Below, piece by piece: positions 47,701 through 55,680 of a stretch of 64,000 bases of DNA. Below the pieces are notes generated by a model that was not told where the DNA came from, searched no databases, and worked only from the letters and a program-made list of their open reading frames with translations. This DNA is from Planctomycetota bacterium (GTDB taxonomy: Bacteria; Planctomycetota; GCA-2746535). Within the stretch, counting starts at the first letter, position 1, and each line of letters begins with the position of its first letter. The position numbers were made by a program, and so were the translations under genes. The stretch lies in the NCBI GenBank assembly GCA_002746535.1, contig NVWA01000031.1, positions 1 to 64,000 on the forward strand. Reading direction: 5' to 3'.

Positions 47701-49952
47701 AAGATGTCAAAAATCTTTATAAACAATTGAATTACTTTAATGCTTATGGACCCACAGAAACATCTGTTTGCGCTACAATGAATAAAATAGAAACAATTAG
47801 TGACGATTTACCTATTTCCATAGGAAAACCAATCAAAGGTTTATCCATTTACATTCTAGATCAAGATAGGGAGCTTGTTCCCAATGGCGTAACAGGGGAG
47901 ATTGCTATCAGTGGCATTGGTTTAGCAAAAGCCTATTTAAACGAAATAGAAATGACTTCGTCAAAATTTTTGAACGTCGCTGCGCTAGGTAATCAAAAGG
48001 TTTATTTGACAGGTGATATCGGCTACTGGGATATTAACGAAGAGTTAGTCTTTGTATCACGTAAAGATAATCAAGTCAAGATTAGAGGGCATCGAATTGA
48101 ATTAAATGAAATCAACAATGCTTTTTTAGATTTAAAGTTTACGACGGAAGCCGAAACGTTAGTCATTAAAACTACAGGGGATGCTCGCCTAGTTACCTTT
48201 ATTTTAAATGATTCCGATATTCAAACGAAAGATAGTTCTGACTATAAATTAGAATTATCAGATTATTTACCTGCCTATATGGTACCTCACCAGATTTACA
48301 CCATAAAAGAATTTCCGATGACGAGTAACGGGAAACTTGACACTGCAGAATTACAAACTTACGCATTAAAATACTTTGATGCTAATAAACTGGTCAAGCC
48401 AATCTCTAAAATGGAGATTCTTTTATTCTCACTAGTCAAAGAGGTCTTACGCTTGGAGCAATTTTCAATCGATGAATCATTTTTTGATTTGGGCGGTGAT
48501 TCGATAAAAGCGATACAACTTGTTTCTAAAATAAGATCACAGGGTTATCAATTGAGTAGTAAAGATATTTTTATTCATCCTACCATAGAATCCTTGTCTA
48601 CTTATCTAGAAAAAAGACAAAAAAGCCTTGGAGGAGATGTTTCATGTGATGATGCTGGAGGTAATGTATTATTGAGTCCGATACAAAGCTGGTTTTTTAA
48701 TACATTCAAATCAGAAGCGCATCATTTTAATCATTCAGAATTATTTTTTGCTGAGAAGAAACTTGATATAGAAGCACTTAAGCATGCAATGAAATATTTA
48801 GTGGATATGCATGTCCTATTAACTGCAAAAGTTATTTATAACAATGAACTGCCCGAACTATTTATTTCCAAAGAAGCATTTGAATTACCATTGATGATAA
48901 AAAATGTTGATGCTACGACTTTTAATCAAGAACTTTTGAATGATCAATCAAGTTTAAATTTATCTACGGGCCCTTTATGGCAGATTGTATTGTATCATTG
49001 TGATGATGGAGATCGTTTATTGATGTGTTTTCATCATTTAATTATCGATGGGGTTTCTTGGCGAATGATATTAGAAGATTTCAACAGTTCCTATCAAAAA
49101 TCTATACAGAAACAAAGGTTAAGCGTTGTCTCAAATCAAGGATTCAAAAACTGGACAAAAGCACTACATACTTATAGTCAATCAGAAGCAATATTAAAAG
49201 AGATCCCATATTGGAATCAATTATCTGATCAAAATTATAGTTATTTAAAAGTTGACCATGAAACATCACAGCAACAAGTTAAATATATCAAATCTGTTAA
49301 TATTAAATTATCAAAACAGAATACTTCTTTGATTGTTAATAATTTATTACCCGAATTAAAAGCGACTATAAATGAGTTATTAATATCGTGCCTTGCCATC
49401 GCTCTGTGTGAATATCGACATCAGTCGGAAACATTAATTATGATGGAAGGACATGGTCGTGATGAAGATTTAGAAGGCACCCATGATTTAAGTCATGTTG
49501 TGGGATGGTTCACAAATGCCTATCCTTTATTAATAACAAGTAAGGGCGAGTCGTTAAATGAAATCATTACTCATAACAGAACTACATTAGAAAACACGCC
49601 TAGAAATGGCATTGGATATAATATACTAAAATATATCACCAGTCTCTATCAAGACATAAAACATTTAAATGAATACAAGCCTACCATTAGTTTTAATTAC
49701 TTAGGAAATTACGAAGAAGATTCATTATTTGATTTTATGCAGGTAGATAAGAATTCTCCAGATTATAGCGTAAGTAAGGAGTCCTTAATTCTTCACAAAT
49801 TAAACATCAATGGCTTTATCAGAAATGGAACTTTAGAATTTTATTTTGCCTACAATAGCAAAGAGTTTAACGAAGAAACAATAGCCCTAATCGCAAATAG
49901 ATTTCTAAATGAATTAACTAATAGCTCCATACAAAATGAGTATAAATCTTAG
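41778..49952 (+). CDS. NRPS with embedded FkbH glyceryl-loading domain: C-FkbH-PCP-C-A(Phe/Tyr-like)-PCP-E
   Basis: Fourth and apparently last megasynthase, 2724 residues. C 1-440 (KKNIKNIYALSPMQ start, HHILMDGW near 142). Residues 464-488 hold a relic of an adenylation domain (ILDEDQNLSPVGVLGDLY). The FkbH (HAD-IIIC) region spans about 500-1090: an SGNH-like part with YNQIFQQL, the phosphatase motif DCDNT (Asp734, Asp736, Thr738), and a transferase-like part with RTNQFNLS. PCP follows (Ser1188 in LGGHS). Then C 1240-1670 (HHIISDGWS), A 1725-2190, PCP near 2238 (LGGDS) and E 2298-2700 (HHLIIDGVSW). The A code DASTIAAVCK resembles Phe/Tyr codes. FkbH enzymes load a glyceryl group from 1,3-bisphosphoglycerate onto a carrier, so this module should insert glycerate and form an ester. 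No donor docking tail and no thioesterase follow the E domain. Confidence 0.93.
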   Translation: MVDKKNIKNIYALSPMQEGMLLHSVYDDKLAYFEQVRYHIKGQLNIEAFNKSWNSIISRHDIFRTIFVHEKVPQPIQIVFKKRELDIPFEDISSSSLDEQESILLNKVEADRAIPFNLSKDMLMRISLFKLADDSFEIIWSFHHILMDGWSLGLIQEEFFQTYAAFSKNTQPVLQPVMPFAEYIKYLKEVDQTKSIEFWTDYLKDFKRQSSVPVSANDNDGAYQPGEYFFELSKDDTKSLEKLAQDHQVTTGVLFQCLWAVYLNSFNTQNNGKLDVVYGVTVSGRPPEIRNVESIIGLFINTVPQRFTANLNDSFVDYLQNSQKNLAESKSFHFTSLSEIQALSELKQHLFDHVFVFENYPFEETSEEDMQSIGIAIDHFEHFDFTNYNFTFQMVPSDQFGFKFLYNKNNYSNDFFKWLERSIRFSIKKILNDTNISLNKLILQSPKSEAQLIPLNSSDEFGVILDEDQNLSPVGVLGDLYTCNGENNLDKIQPKGLKAISVGNSIQTFDSVIDYEKTLEDKGYLVQPKLALKSILITASFTVDLLSTSLDWWMKTFSLPYTTNLSSYNQIFQQLSDSNSELNNNSNNNDINLIMIRLHDWLRDSPEASIEEQKLLILKNKEYLISLLQGYQNAAKLFISFLPYNSSEIPTELNRFLKENTVALSKDINEIPGISLLNLENAFGDYGLTTGFDEKQNNLGHIPYSENGFNCIGAKTSRSICSYLLPAFKVIVLDCDNTLWQGVVGEDGVQGIKITENYKLFQEFILNKYHSGFLLAIASKNNEENVWEAFEKNSDMILKKEHFASAKINWNVKSDNIKDIAKDLNLGLSSFIFLDDSAMECSEVMQACPEVLTIKFPEKAQNIADYCDQLWAFDQFRVTDEDRKRNEMVKADVIRNDSEKQSTSPNDFTENLNLSVEICSLQKDSPKESWERASQLTYRTNQFNLSTIRRTEKEMIELLNDGYQVWLVKASDRFGQYGWVGVVIFKVNDTELVIDSYMLSCRVLARKVEHAIFSALKNQSSNLNVTSIACTYLPTDKNLPMKKFLAEFNWDENKAECLKISIDRIPDIEAYITLNYLDAYPIVKKEMVETVNITESSVSDISAKHKIYFSLTNESKLNHHAYYKALFASNIKSLADLPYQEIVSRELESEYVSPETKTEISLSIFWQELLKIDRVGVIDNFFQLGGHSLLATRLLSRVYKDFEVNISLKDFFDNATIRKFAELIHSKQSNYETIQRVERQTHYELSYAQRRLWAVQNMDEESFAYNTPSNYLIKGELNIKHLRESFLAIFEKQSSLRTRFELVDGTPRQFIIDDVASAFEVIHYDDLGIDDLKRYLSEQGEIVFDLSKGPLIRFLLIEINSKEFVLHINMHHIISDGWSMELLESEFLTIYDALKSGKSDFKPEPLTLEYIDYANWHNSKIHNSDNVLRDYWHHKLEGELPILNYPLDKKRPIIQTHRGQINSYQFDKSFLANLQKVAKTLKVSRFAVLNTIVKLYLYKMTGQKDLVIGVPVSGRSHPDFQNQIGFFVNTIVLRDQLDTNESCEFLMNQVQDTLTSAYDHQDYPLNLLVDELGLDRDLSRSPIIDIFLSYQKLEQDIAEIEQKHQLQITDYKVNAEISRFDLTFHFQESEDSLELFITYNTDLFLNSSIDFAFNSLQQLGRVVLEKPTLALREVSILSHEDKNQLLTIGNHFDSTEQVSTENHIFSVFQDITQKNEDRIAVKYKSKEISYGELMDTVNRMAFQLSSVHQIKKGDVVAVLMPKSDNSIIALLSLIKLGAIYLPIDAKYPAKRIEYILENSKASICLVSESSKKDQLKTISNNSLLLIDMDSFDLNQDDQYEYIKNVFNGEDSAYLIYTSGSTGNPKGVLLKHHGFVNMCMDQIETFSVEAGDQVIWFASAAFDASLSEIFMTLLKGASLCIPSEDDIQDISKFETFIDTHKINIMTLPPVYLHQLDKNILSNVKTLITAGESPILEDVKNLYKQLNYFNAYGPTETSVCATMNKIETISDDLPISIGKPIKGLSIYILDQDRELVPNGVTGEIAISGIGLAKAYLNEIEMTSSKFLNVAALGNQKVYLTGDIGYWDINEELVFVSRKDNQVKIRGHRIELNEINNAFLDLKFTTEAETLVIKTTGDARLVTFILNDSDIQTKDSSDYKLELSDYLPAYMVPHQIYTIKEFPMTSNGKLDTAELQTYALKYFDANKLVKPISKMEILLFSLVKEVLRLEQFSIDESFFDLGGDSIKAIQLVSKIRSQGYQLSSKDIFIHPTIESLSTYLEKRQKSLGGDVSCDDAGGNVLLSPIQSWFFNTFKSEAHHFNHSELFFAEKKLDIEALKHAMKYLVDMHVLLTAKVIYNNELPELFISKEAFELPLMIKNVDATTFNQELLNDQSSLNLSTGPLWQIVLYHCDDGDRLLMCFHHLIIDGVSWRMILEDFNSSYQKSIQKQRLSVVSNQGFKNWTKALHTYSQSEAILKEIPYWNQLSDQNYSYLKVDHETSQQQVKYIKSVNIKLSKQNTSLIVNNLLPELKATINELLISCLAIALCEYRHQSETLIMMEGHGRDEDLEGTHDLSHVVGWFTNAYPLLITSKGESLNEIITHNRTTLENTPRNGIGYNILKYITSLYQDIKHLNEYKPTISFNYLGNYEEDSLFDFMQVDKNSPDYSVSKESLILHKLNINGFIRNGTLEFYFAYNSKEFNEETIALIANRFLNELTNSSIQNEYKS

Positions 49953-50065
49953 AATATCGTTAAATTGGTTACCTCTACGGTATCTTTCCTTAACGGTATG
50001 ATAAAACCTTCTATATGGCCTTATTTCATAACTTCATTCGAGATAGCTAAGGGAAAAAGAAACTG

Positions 50066-52393
50066 TTAAGAGCTATGCTTTGCTAAAGTGAAATAATGCG
50101 TTCGTGTTGAAGCAGAAGGTTTAATCTTTATGATAAAATCTTCTTCACAAAGGAACTTCAAATCTAAGCCGGCTGTTTTTAATGATACTTCTAGCATCTT
50201 AGATGCTTCTGAACGTGTTAAAGATTTATATTCTTGAAAAAAATTGCGTAATTTTTCTAGACGCCTGAAAGGTGATTTGCCACTAGATAAAAAAGGACGG
50301 AAGTCTATTTTCGATTGCGCCACGGCTAATTTGACTTCAGGAATTAGGGGCTCAGCAGGTAATGCTCCTCGATCTTTTTCGAGTATTTTATTTGTTTTTT
50401 CTTTTCCTAACAGAGTGCAATCAATTGCTTCGTAATATAGCTTTTCAGAATTCATCAATCTCATTCTTTCGATTTCACTTTTCAATTGTCGAATATTACC
50501 TGGCCATGAATGATTTATAAATACCTCCTGTAATTCAGGGGATAATTGAGGTATCTGACCATCGCTACGTCCATCGCAAAGGAAGAGCTCCGCAAGTGTT
50601 AATATATCTTTAGGACGTTCTCTTAATGGTGGAAGATTAATTTCTAATCGCTTAAGCCGATAAAGCAAATCCATGCGAAACAGATCTTCATCTACTAACT
50701 TTTCAAGAACAGCATTGGTAGCAGCAAGAATCCTGCAATGATATGGTTTTGCCTTAGTGCTGCCTATTGGGCGAATTTCTTTTGCTTCTAGAACTCGCAA
50801 TAAAGCTATTTGTAATTTATGACTAATCGCCCCTATTTCGTCAAGAAAAACGGTGCCTTTACCTGCAGCTTCAAATATTCCCATATGGTTTTTTGAAGCA
50901 CCTGTAAAAGAGCCAGACATGTGGCCAAATAATTCTGATTGCAAAAGAGGTTCTGAAATGGCACCACAATTAATGGCTAAAAATGGCTCGTCTTTATGAT
51001 TTGATTCTTCATGTATTGCACGTGAGACAACTTCTTTTCCAACTCCTGTTTCACCTGTTATTAGAATAGGTACATCAAATTTAGCATATTTTTTTATTGA
51101 ATCTTTAATTTCTATTAAGGAGACACTATTTCCTATAAGACGCTCTACCCCTTTATTAGAGTTTAATAATATATTGGCATTTGGCTTGTCGCTGTGTTTA
51201 AGTTGTTCCTTCTTTTCAAATTCTTTAATTTTATTTTTGGATAATGACATTGCCGCCTCTGTTAAGAAGCGAACATCAGAAGAGCTCAATTCTAAAGCTA
51301 AATCCAGTTCAAAATCAAGTCTACCTTGAGCTCCATAGTATTGACATGCTTTATAAACTTTGGCAAAGTGGAGAGCTGCCTTATCACGATTGCCATTCAA
51401 TAATTCTATTCTGGCAAAAAAGAAGTCATCTAGGTAGTGAGTCATGTTTTCCCGGTTGGTGTTTAAGAGTCTCAACGCGGCTTCTGCTCTGTTGTTTGCT
51501 AATTCTGCACGAATTAGTGTATATGACAAAAAGCCACTAACGGTATGAATGAGGCCTTTATGAGATTTTCTAGCCCATGACAATGATTCTTTTAAGTCTC
51601 CTTCTAAAAGATAATGATTAGCTTGCAAAGCATTATAGTCTGTTTGAACCATTAAATCATCAGGGAATGCCATGTGATTTACTTCAACTTGTTTATTGAA
51701 TAGTTGTAAAATATCGAAAAAAAGATTTATCTGTAAATTAATTAATTTGTGTGTTATTTTGATTTTTTTTAATTTTATATATAGGAAAGAAGCTTTCTTG
51801 ATGTCTCCTGTTTCAATCGAATTTAAAAATTGATACCTTAATAAACTTTGTTCATCCAAAATTAACAACTTATTTTTTGATGAATTATCAAAAAAATCTT
51901 CTAAATCTTTTCCCATACCACTTTGGGCTATAGTAAGTATGTATGATTCGTAAAGAGATGACCATCTTGGCAAATCAGTATTTTTATTTAAAATTTTTTT
52001 AAAATAACAGATTCGTTTATTTCTATTGGGATAAAAGCTTAGATTACATTGAGCTTTTAAAACTGGTGGAGTATCTTTATCAAATAGATCAATCGCCTTC
52101 CTAGATAAATAATTAATAAACTCTTTGTTGTTGCTGTTATAATGCTTCTCTGCTCCGATCCAAGTCAGGAAAAACAATACAGCAAGTGATGGATCAACCG
52201 ATTTGAGATCTAATGTGAGTGCTTTGCCAGAAGCTATTTCTATTAGGCTATTATTATTCTTAGATTGTTTTAGCAAAAGCATACATTCTAGTGTGGGTTC
52301 AAGAGGTTTGTTTTCTGAAGTTAAAAGTTCGGTCACGGGCACATTTGACTCAACATATCTTTTTATAAATGGGTGCATTAACTGACTTCTCAT
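50066..52393 (-). CDS. Sigma-54-dependent enhancer-binding transcription activator
   Basis: A 775-residue regulator. Residues 1-390 are alpha-helical, TPR-like, with no receiver, PAS or GAF domain that I recognise. The AAA+ activator domain runs from about 400 to 635: GETGVGKE near 446, the sigma-54 contact loop GSFTGA near 491 (a Ser variant of GAFTGA), Walker B GTVFLDEIG, and RMDLLYRLKRL. The C-terminus (about 690-770) has a predicted helix-turn-helix, SLTRSEASKMLEVSLKTAG, unlike the usual Fis-type one. Such proteins bind upstream sites and remodel sigma-54 polymerase. It is convergent with the synthase operon and divergent from a good -24/-12 promoter at 52598, so it most likely controls the genes to its right. 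The TPR-like N-terminus suggests a protein or peptide signal. Confidence 0.88.
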   Translation of the reverse strand: MRSQLMHPFIKRYVESNVPVTELLTSENKPLEPTLECMLLLKQSKNNNSLIEIASGKALTLDLKSVDPSLAVLFFLTWIGAEKHYNSNNKEFINYLSRKAIDLFDKDTPPVLKAQCNLSFYPNRNKRICYFKKILNKNTDLPRWSSLYESYILTIAQSGMGKDLEDFFDNSSKNKLLILDEQSLLRYQFLNSIETGDIKKASFLYIKLKKIKITHKLINLQINLFFDILQLFNKQVEVNHMAFPDDLMVQTDYNALQANHYLLEGDLKESLSWARKSHKGLIHTVSGFLSYTLIRAELANNRAEAALRLLNTNRENMTHYLDDFFFARIELLNGNRDKAALHFAKVYKACQYYGAQGRLDFELDLALELSSSDVRFLTEAAMSLSKNKIKEFEKKEQLKHSDKPNANILLNSNKGVERLIGNSVSLIEIKDSIKKYAKFDVPILITGETGVGKEVVSRAIHEESNHKDEPFLAINCGAISEPLLQSELFGHMSGSFTGASKNHMGIFEAAGKGTVFLDEIGAISHKLQIALLRVLEAKEIRPIGSTKAKPYHCRILAATNAVLEKLVDEDLFRMDLLYRLKRLEINLPPLRERPKDILTLAELFLCDGRSDGQIPQLSPELQEVFINHSWPGNIRQLKSEIERMRLMNSEKLYYEAIDCTLLGKEKTNKILEKDRGALPAEPLIPEVKLAVAQSKIDFRPFLSSGKSPFRRLEKLRNFFQEYKSLTRSEASKMLEVSLKTAGLDLKFLCEEDFIIKIKPSASTRTHYFTLAKHSS

Positions 52394-52436
52394 TCTTTAT
52401 TAATGTTCATTTGAAATTCTTTAATGATTACTTTTA

Positions 52437-52457
52437 ATGTAATATGCATGTAATATG
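52437..52457. promoter_or_regulatory. Direct repeat, candidate enhancer site
   Basis: ATGTAATATG occurs twice (52437-52446 and 52448-52457) with an 11-nt period, about one helical turn, roughly 140 nt upstream of the -24/-12 promoter and 43 nt before the regulator's own start. It is a possible binding site for the enhancer-binding protein. AT-richness makes chance repeats likely, so this is tentative. Confidence 0.3.
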
Positions 52458-52517
52458 AGAATTCAAAACAATTATAGGAATGTGCACAATTATGACCAAA
52501 ATTTATGTATCTAGGTA

Positions 52518-52545
52518 AGTCCTTTATTTATAATAATTTAGGACT
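52518..52545. promoter_or_regulatory. Inverted repeat upstream of the sigma-54 promoter
   Basis: AGTCCT (52518-52523) and AGGACT (52540-52545) are perfect inverted arms 16 nt apart, ending 52 nt upstream of the -24 element. The spacing of arm centres is about two helical turns, which fits an activator dimer site. The arms are only 6 nt, so confidence is limited. Confidence 0.35.
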
Positions 52546-52597
52546 ATGCGTGATGAAATACTTAATGAAACATTTTCCATATTTAAACTGATCATTG

Positions 52598-52613
52598 TGG
52601 CATTCATAATGCT
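52598..52613 (+). promoter_or_regulatory. Sigma-54 (-24/-12) promoter candidate
   Basis: TGGCATTCATAATGCT has the invariant GG (52599-52600) and GC (52611-52612) exactly 10 nt apart, a perfect TGGCA -24 element and ATGC at -12 (one mismatch to TTGC). It points at the small secreted peptide and the PQQ-repeat gene. The divergent gene codes for a sigma-54 activator, which raises the likelihood well above chance. Confidence 0.65.
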
Positions 52614-52657
52614 TTTGATAAATCATCTGAACAACCTGTTTCTTATAATGAATTCTC

Positions 52658-52804
52658 ATGATAAAAAAGACTATCCTACTCTCGCTTGCAGTTTTACTAT
52701 TCCTTTGTAGTTTGCTTCAAGCAGACAATAAAAGAAGTGTACTCACTGTTAACTCAGAATTATATTCTTTTGTCAAACTTACATTTCAGCATTCACCATT
52801 TTAA
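52658..52804 (+). CDS. Short secreted peptide (48 residues)
   Basis: A small frame, ATG 52658 to TAA 52802-52804, coding for a clear Sec signal peptide (MIKKTILLSLAVLLFLCSL, probable cleavage after LLQA, residue 22) and a 26-residue mature part ending in FQHSPF. It lies 45 nt downstream of the sigma-54-type promoter and 14 nt before the PQQ-repeat gene. No good ribosome-binding site is visible. It could be a true small exported peptide, a leader peptide, or the eroded N-terminus of a larger exported protein. The signal peptide argues against a random frame. Confidence 0.5.
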   Translation: MIKKTILLSLAVLLFLCSLLQADNKRSVLTVNSELYSFVKLTFQHSPF

Positions 52805-52818
52805 GAGTATACCATACC

Positions 52819-55680
52819 ATGAAAATCAATAATTTATTTCTACTAATTGCATTATTAATTAGCACAAAAGTTTTATCTGCATTTTCTGATTCAGATGCGA
52901 AACGATTTATAAAAAGTATAAATCGTAGTAAGGGAATGGCTATAGTTCTCAACGATTATAATTGTGCATTAACATTTGCAAAAAATTCTAATTTTTATAT
53001 TCATTTAGTTACAGGTAAGGGTGGTAACTCTCAAAAGAAAAGGTTTGAGATAGGTAAACTTAAATTAGAATGTCAAATTTCCATTGTTGAAAATGAGACA
53101 CCTAAATTACTGCCGTATACAGATAATCTTGTAAACGTAATTTTTATTTTAAATAATTCAAGCACCAAATTATCGGGGTCTGAGATCTATAGGGTTTGTT
53201 CGCCTGGTGGCTACATAGTTATTGCTAAAAATAATATTGCTCTTATAGAGGAATTAAATGCTCTTGAAAGTAATGTGACTTCTCTAGGATCAAATAAAAT
53301 TTTTAAAAAGAAAGTGCCAGAAAGTTTTGATGAATGGAATCATATAAAAGGAGCTGCTAATCAATCTTTTGTTATCGATGACTCGGAGGTAGGTCCCTGG
53401 AAGGAAACTCGTTGGATCGGGGATCCCAAGTGGGGGTCGCTTTATACAAGCTATAGTGGATTTGTCACTGGTGGTGGCAGGATCTATTATAAGGAATTTG
53501 TTGATACTCATAATGGGGGACGTTGGTTTATAATATGTAGAGACGCCTATAATGGTGTTGAGCTTTGGCGCTCTGAGGCAGGTTCTCGTGAAAGATATAT
53601 ACGTACACCAGATTACACAATCTGTTGCGATAAAAATAATCTTTATTACAGAGATGGTTTGAATCTGATATCAAAACATGGTCAATCAGGAAAAATGATC
53701 AATAAATATAAAACGAAATCACCCCCTATATTTGCGATGTCTATTCAAAATATTTTAATAGTGGCTGACAGGGGGCTTATGACTGCTTTCAATAAGAAAT
53801 CTGCTAAAAAACTGTGGCAAACCAAAATAAGTTCTTTTCCTGCTGCAGAGGGACGCATGGTCTTTTATCAAGAAGGGAAAAATATGTATGCCTTATATAT
53901 TAATTCTGGCAAGAAAAAGTGGGAGTTTGATTTAAGTAATGTGTTAAAAACTTTAAGAGATAAAATGCGAATTTTTGCAAAAGGAGACATGGTGTATGCG
54001 ATGTCATACCAGAAATATTCTTCTGCAAAAATTCTATTGGCCATAGATGGAATTTCAGGCAAAGAAAAGTGGAGAGAGACAGGTAAATGGGGATATGCTA
54101 CAATTCCATATAATGATGAAGTTTGGATGATAGATAGAAACAACAAATTAAAAAAAGAATCACTAAAAATTAAATTGATAAACAGTAAAAATGGTAAGGT
54201 TAAAGATGAATACAGGGTGCCAGGTCATGTTTATGGAAAATGCTTTACAACTAAAGCTACAGCGAATTACTTCTTATATAGTAATGGTTGGTACTACAAT
54301 AAAAAATTAAAAAAAGGGTATGAAAATAATTCTACAAGATCACCTTGTCGTATTGGTCAGCACCCTGGAAATGGTATGACATATTTTTTACCTCACCATT
54401 GTGCTTGTCAAGTTACCTTTAGAGGCTTTTTAGCACTAGCGAAGAGAAGTCAAATTCCCTGGAAAGCTAACATAAAAGATAATAATTCCTTGAAAATTGG
54501 TACGGGTAAAGGAGTTGAGTTAAAAGATTTAAAAAGCGATTGGCCGATGTATAAAAAAGACCATAAGAGGAGTAATTTTACGAAAAGTATTATTGCTGGA
54601 AAATTAATTAAATCATGGACTAAGAAAGTAGCTTCTAGCAAATTATCGCAAGCAACTACAAGTTATAATAAAGTATTTGTAAGTGATGAAAGGGGTGACA
54701 AAATTATTGCGTTAGACCAAAAAACAGGCAATATTAAATGGGAATTTTTTACAACGGGAACGCCACGAAATTCACCTACTCTTTACAAAGGATATTGTTT
54801 GATTGGTACGGGTGGCGGATATGTGCATTGCTTAAATGCAAAAACAGGTAAAGAAATTTGGACCAGAAGGGTAGCTCCTTGTCAAAAGTACATTGGCGAT
54901 AGAGGTAAATTTGATTCAGAATGGCCTGTGGCAGGAAGTGTTTTAATAAAAGAGAATTCAGCCTTCATATCTGTTGGCCGATCTGCCAAACAACTTCACG
55001 GTTTAAACAATTATGCGTTAAATATAAAAACGGGCAAAATTAAATGGCATTATCAGGAAAAAGGACATTTTAGTGCAGACATGTTTCTGTCTGATAAAAT
55101 TAGTTTAGTCTTTAATGGCCTTAGATATGACTTCAATAGTGGTAAAAGAGTGTATGGAAAAGCTAAATCGGTTTCTTTAAAAGGAATTTTAAAAACCACA
55201 CGGTATTTAACTCCAGTTTCTATTGTGGACTATTCAAATTCCATAAAACCAGCTCAAACTGATAAAAGACATGAGTACCTCTCAGATGGTATTCAGCAGG
55301 GAGATATTTTAGCTTCTACGCCAGACACCAGTATCTGTGCAGGTAGATATTCTAATGGTTATGGTAAAACTGAATGGCGAAAGATTCATGGTCGATTATT
55401 TTTAAAGGCAAAAGGTAAGTATAATTGGGCGTTAAAAAATATGGACATGCAAATATATGGGTTGGCTACAGCTGTTGACAAAATTTATGCTATAGGTATT
55501 TCAAAAGAAATAGAATCAAAAAACAAATCAGAACTTCGTGTATATCAATTAAATGATGGGAAAATGATTCAAAAGATCGAGATCGATGGTACTCCAATTT
55601 ATGATTCTCTATCAATTGCAAATGGTAGGTTATATGTAACAACAACTAATGGGATAATTTTGTGTTATTCAGGGTCGTAA
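52819..55680 (+). CDS. Secreted PQQ-repeat (BamB-like) beta-propeller protein with degenerate methyltransferase-like N-terminus
   Basis: A 953-residue exported protein (signal peptide about 1-20, LLISTKVLSA). Residues about 25-160 resemble a class I methyltransferase fold (LPYTDNLVNVIFILN, then EIYRVCSPGGYIVIAK), but the Gly-rich SAM-binding loop is not visible, so it is probably not catalytic. From about 180 to the end there are PQQ-type blades: DAYNGVELWRSE, NKKSAKKLWQTK, INSGKKKWEFDL, LDQKTGNIKWEFF, LNAKTGKEIWTRR, INIKTGKIKWHY-like. Proteins with this fusion are common in Planctomycetota and Lentisphaerota. It heads the set of genes to the right of the sigma-54 promoter. The ligand and role are unknown. 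Confidence 0.85.
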   Translation: MKINNLFLLIALLISTKVLSAFSDSDAKRFIKSINRSKGMAIVLNDYNCALTFAKNSNFYIHLVTGKGGNSQKKRFEIGKLKLECQISIVENETPKLLPYTDNLVNVIFILNNSSTKLSGSEIYRVCSPGGYIVIAKNNIALIEELNALESNVTSLGSNKIFKKKVPESFDEWNHIKGAANQSFVIDDSEVGPWKETRWIGDPKWGSLYTSYSGFVTGGGRIYYKEFVDTHNGGRWFIICRDAYNGVELWRSEAGSRERYIRTPDYTICCDKNNLYYRDGLNLISKHGQSGKMINKYKTKSPPIFAMSIQNILIVADRGLMTAFNKKSAKKLWQTKISSFPAAEGRMVFYQEGKNMYALYINSGKKKWEFDLSNVLKTLRDKMRIFAKGDMVYAMSYQKYSSAKILLAIDGISGKEKWRETGKWGYATIPYNDEVWMIDRNNKLKKESLKIKLINSKNGKVKDEYRVPGHVYGKCFTTKATANYFLYSNGWYYNKKLKKGYENNSTRSPCRIGQHPGNGMTYFLPHHCACQVTFRGFLALAKRSQIPWKANIKDNNSLKIGTGKGVELKDLKSDWPMYKKDHKRSNFTKSIIAGKLIKSWTKKVASSKLSQATTSYNKVFVSDERGDKIIALDQKTGNIKWEFFTTGTPRNSPTLYKGYCLIGTGGGYVHCLNAKTGKEIWTRRVAPCQKYIGDRGKFDSEWPVAGSVLIKENSAFISVGRSAKQLHGLNNYALNIKTGKIKWHYQEKGHFSADMFLSDKISLVFNGLRYDFNSGKRVYGKAKSVSLKGILKTTRYLTPVSIVDYSNSIKPAQTDKRHEYLSDGIQQGDILASTPDTSICAGRYSNGYGKTEWRKIHGRLFLKAKGKYNWALKNMDMQIYGLATAVDKIYAIGISKEIESKNKSELRVYQLNDGKMIQKIEIDGTPIYDSLSIANGRLYVTTTNGIILCYSGS

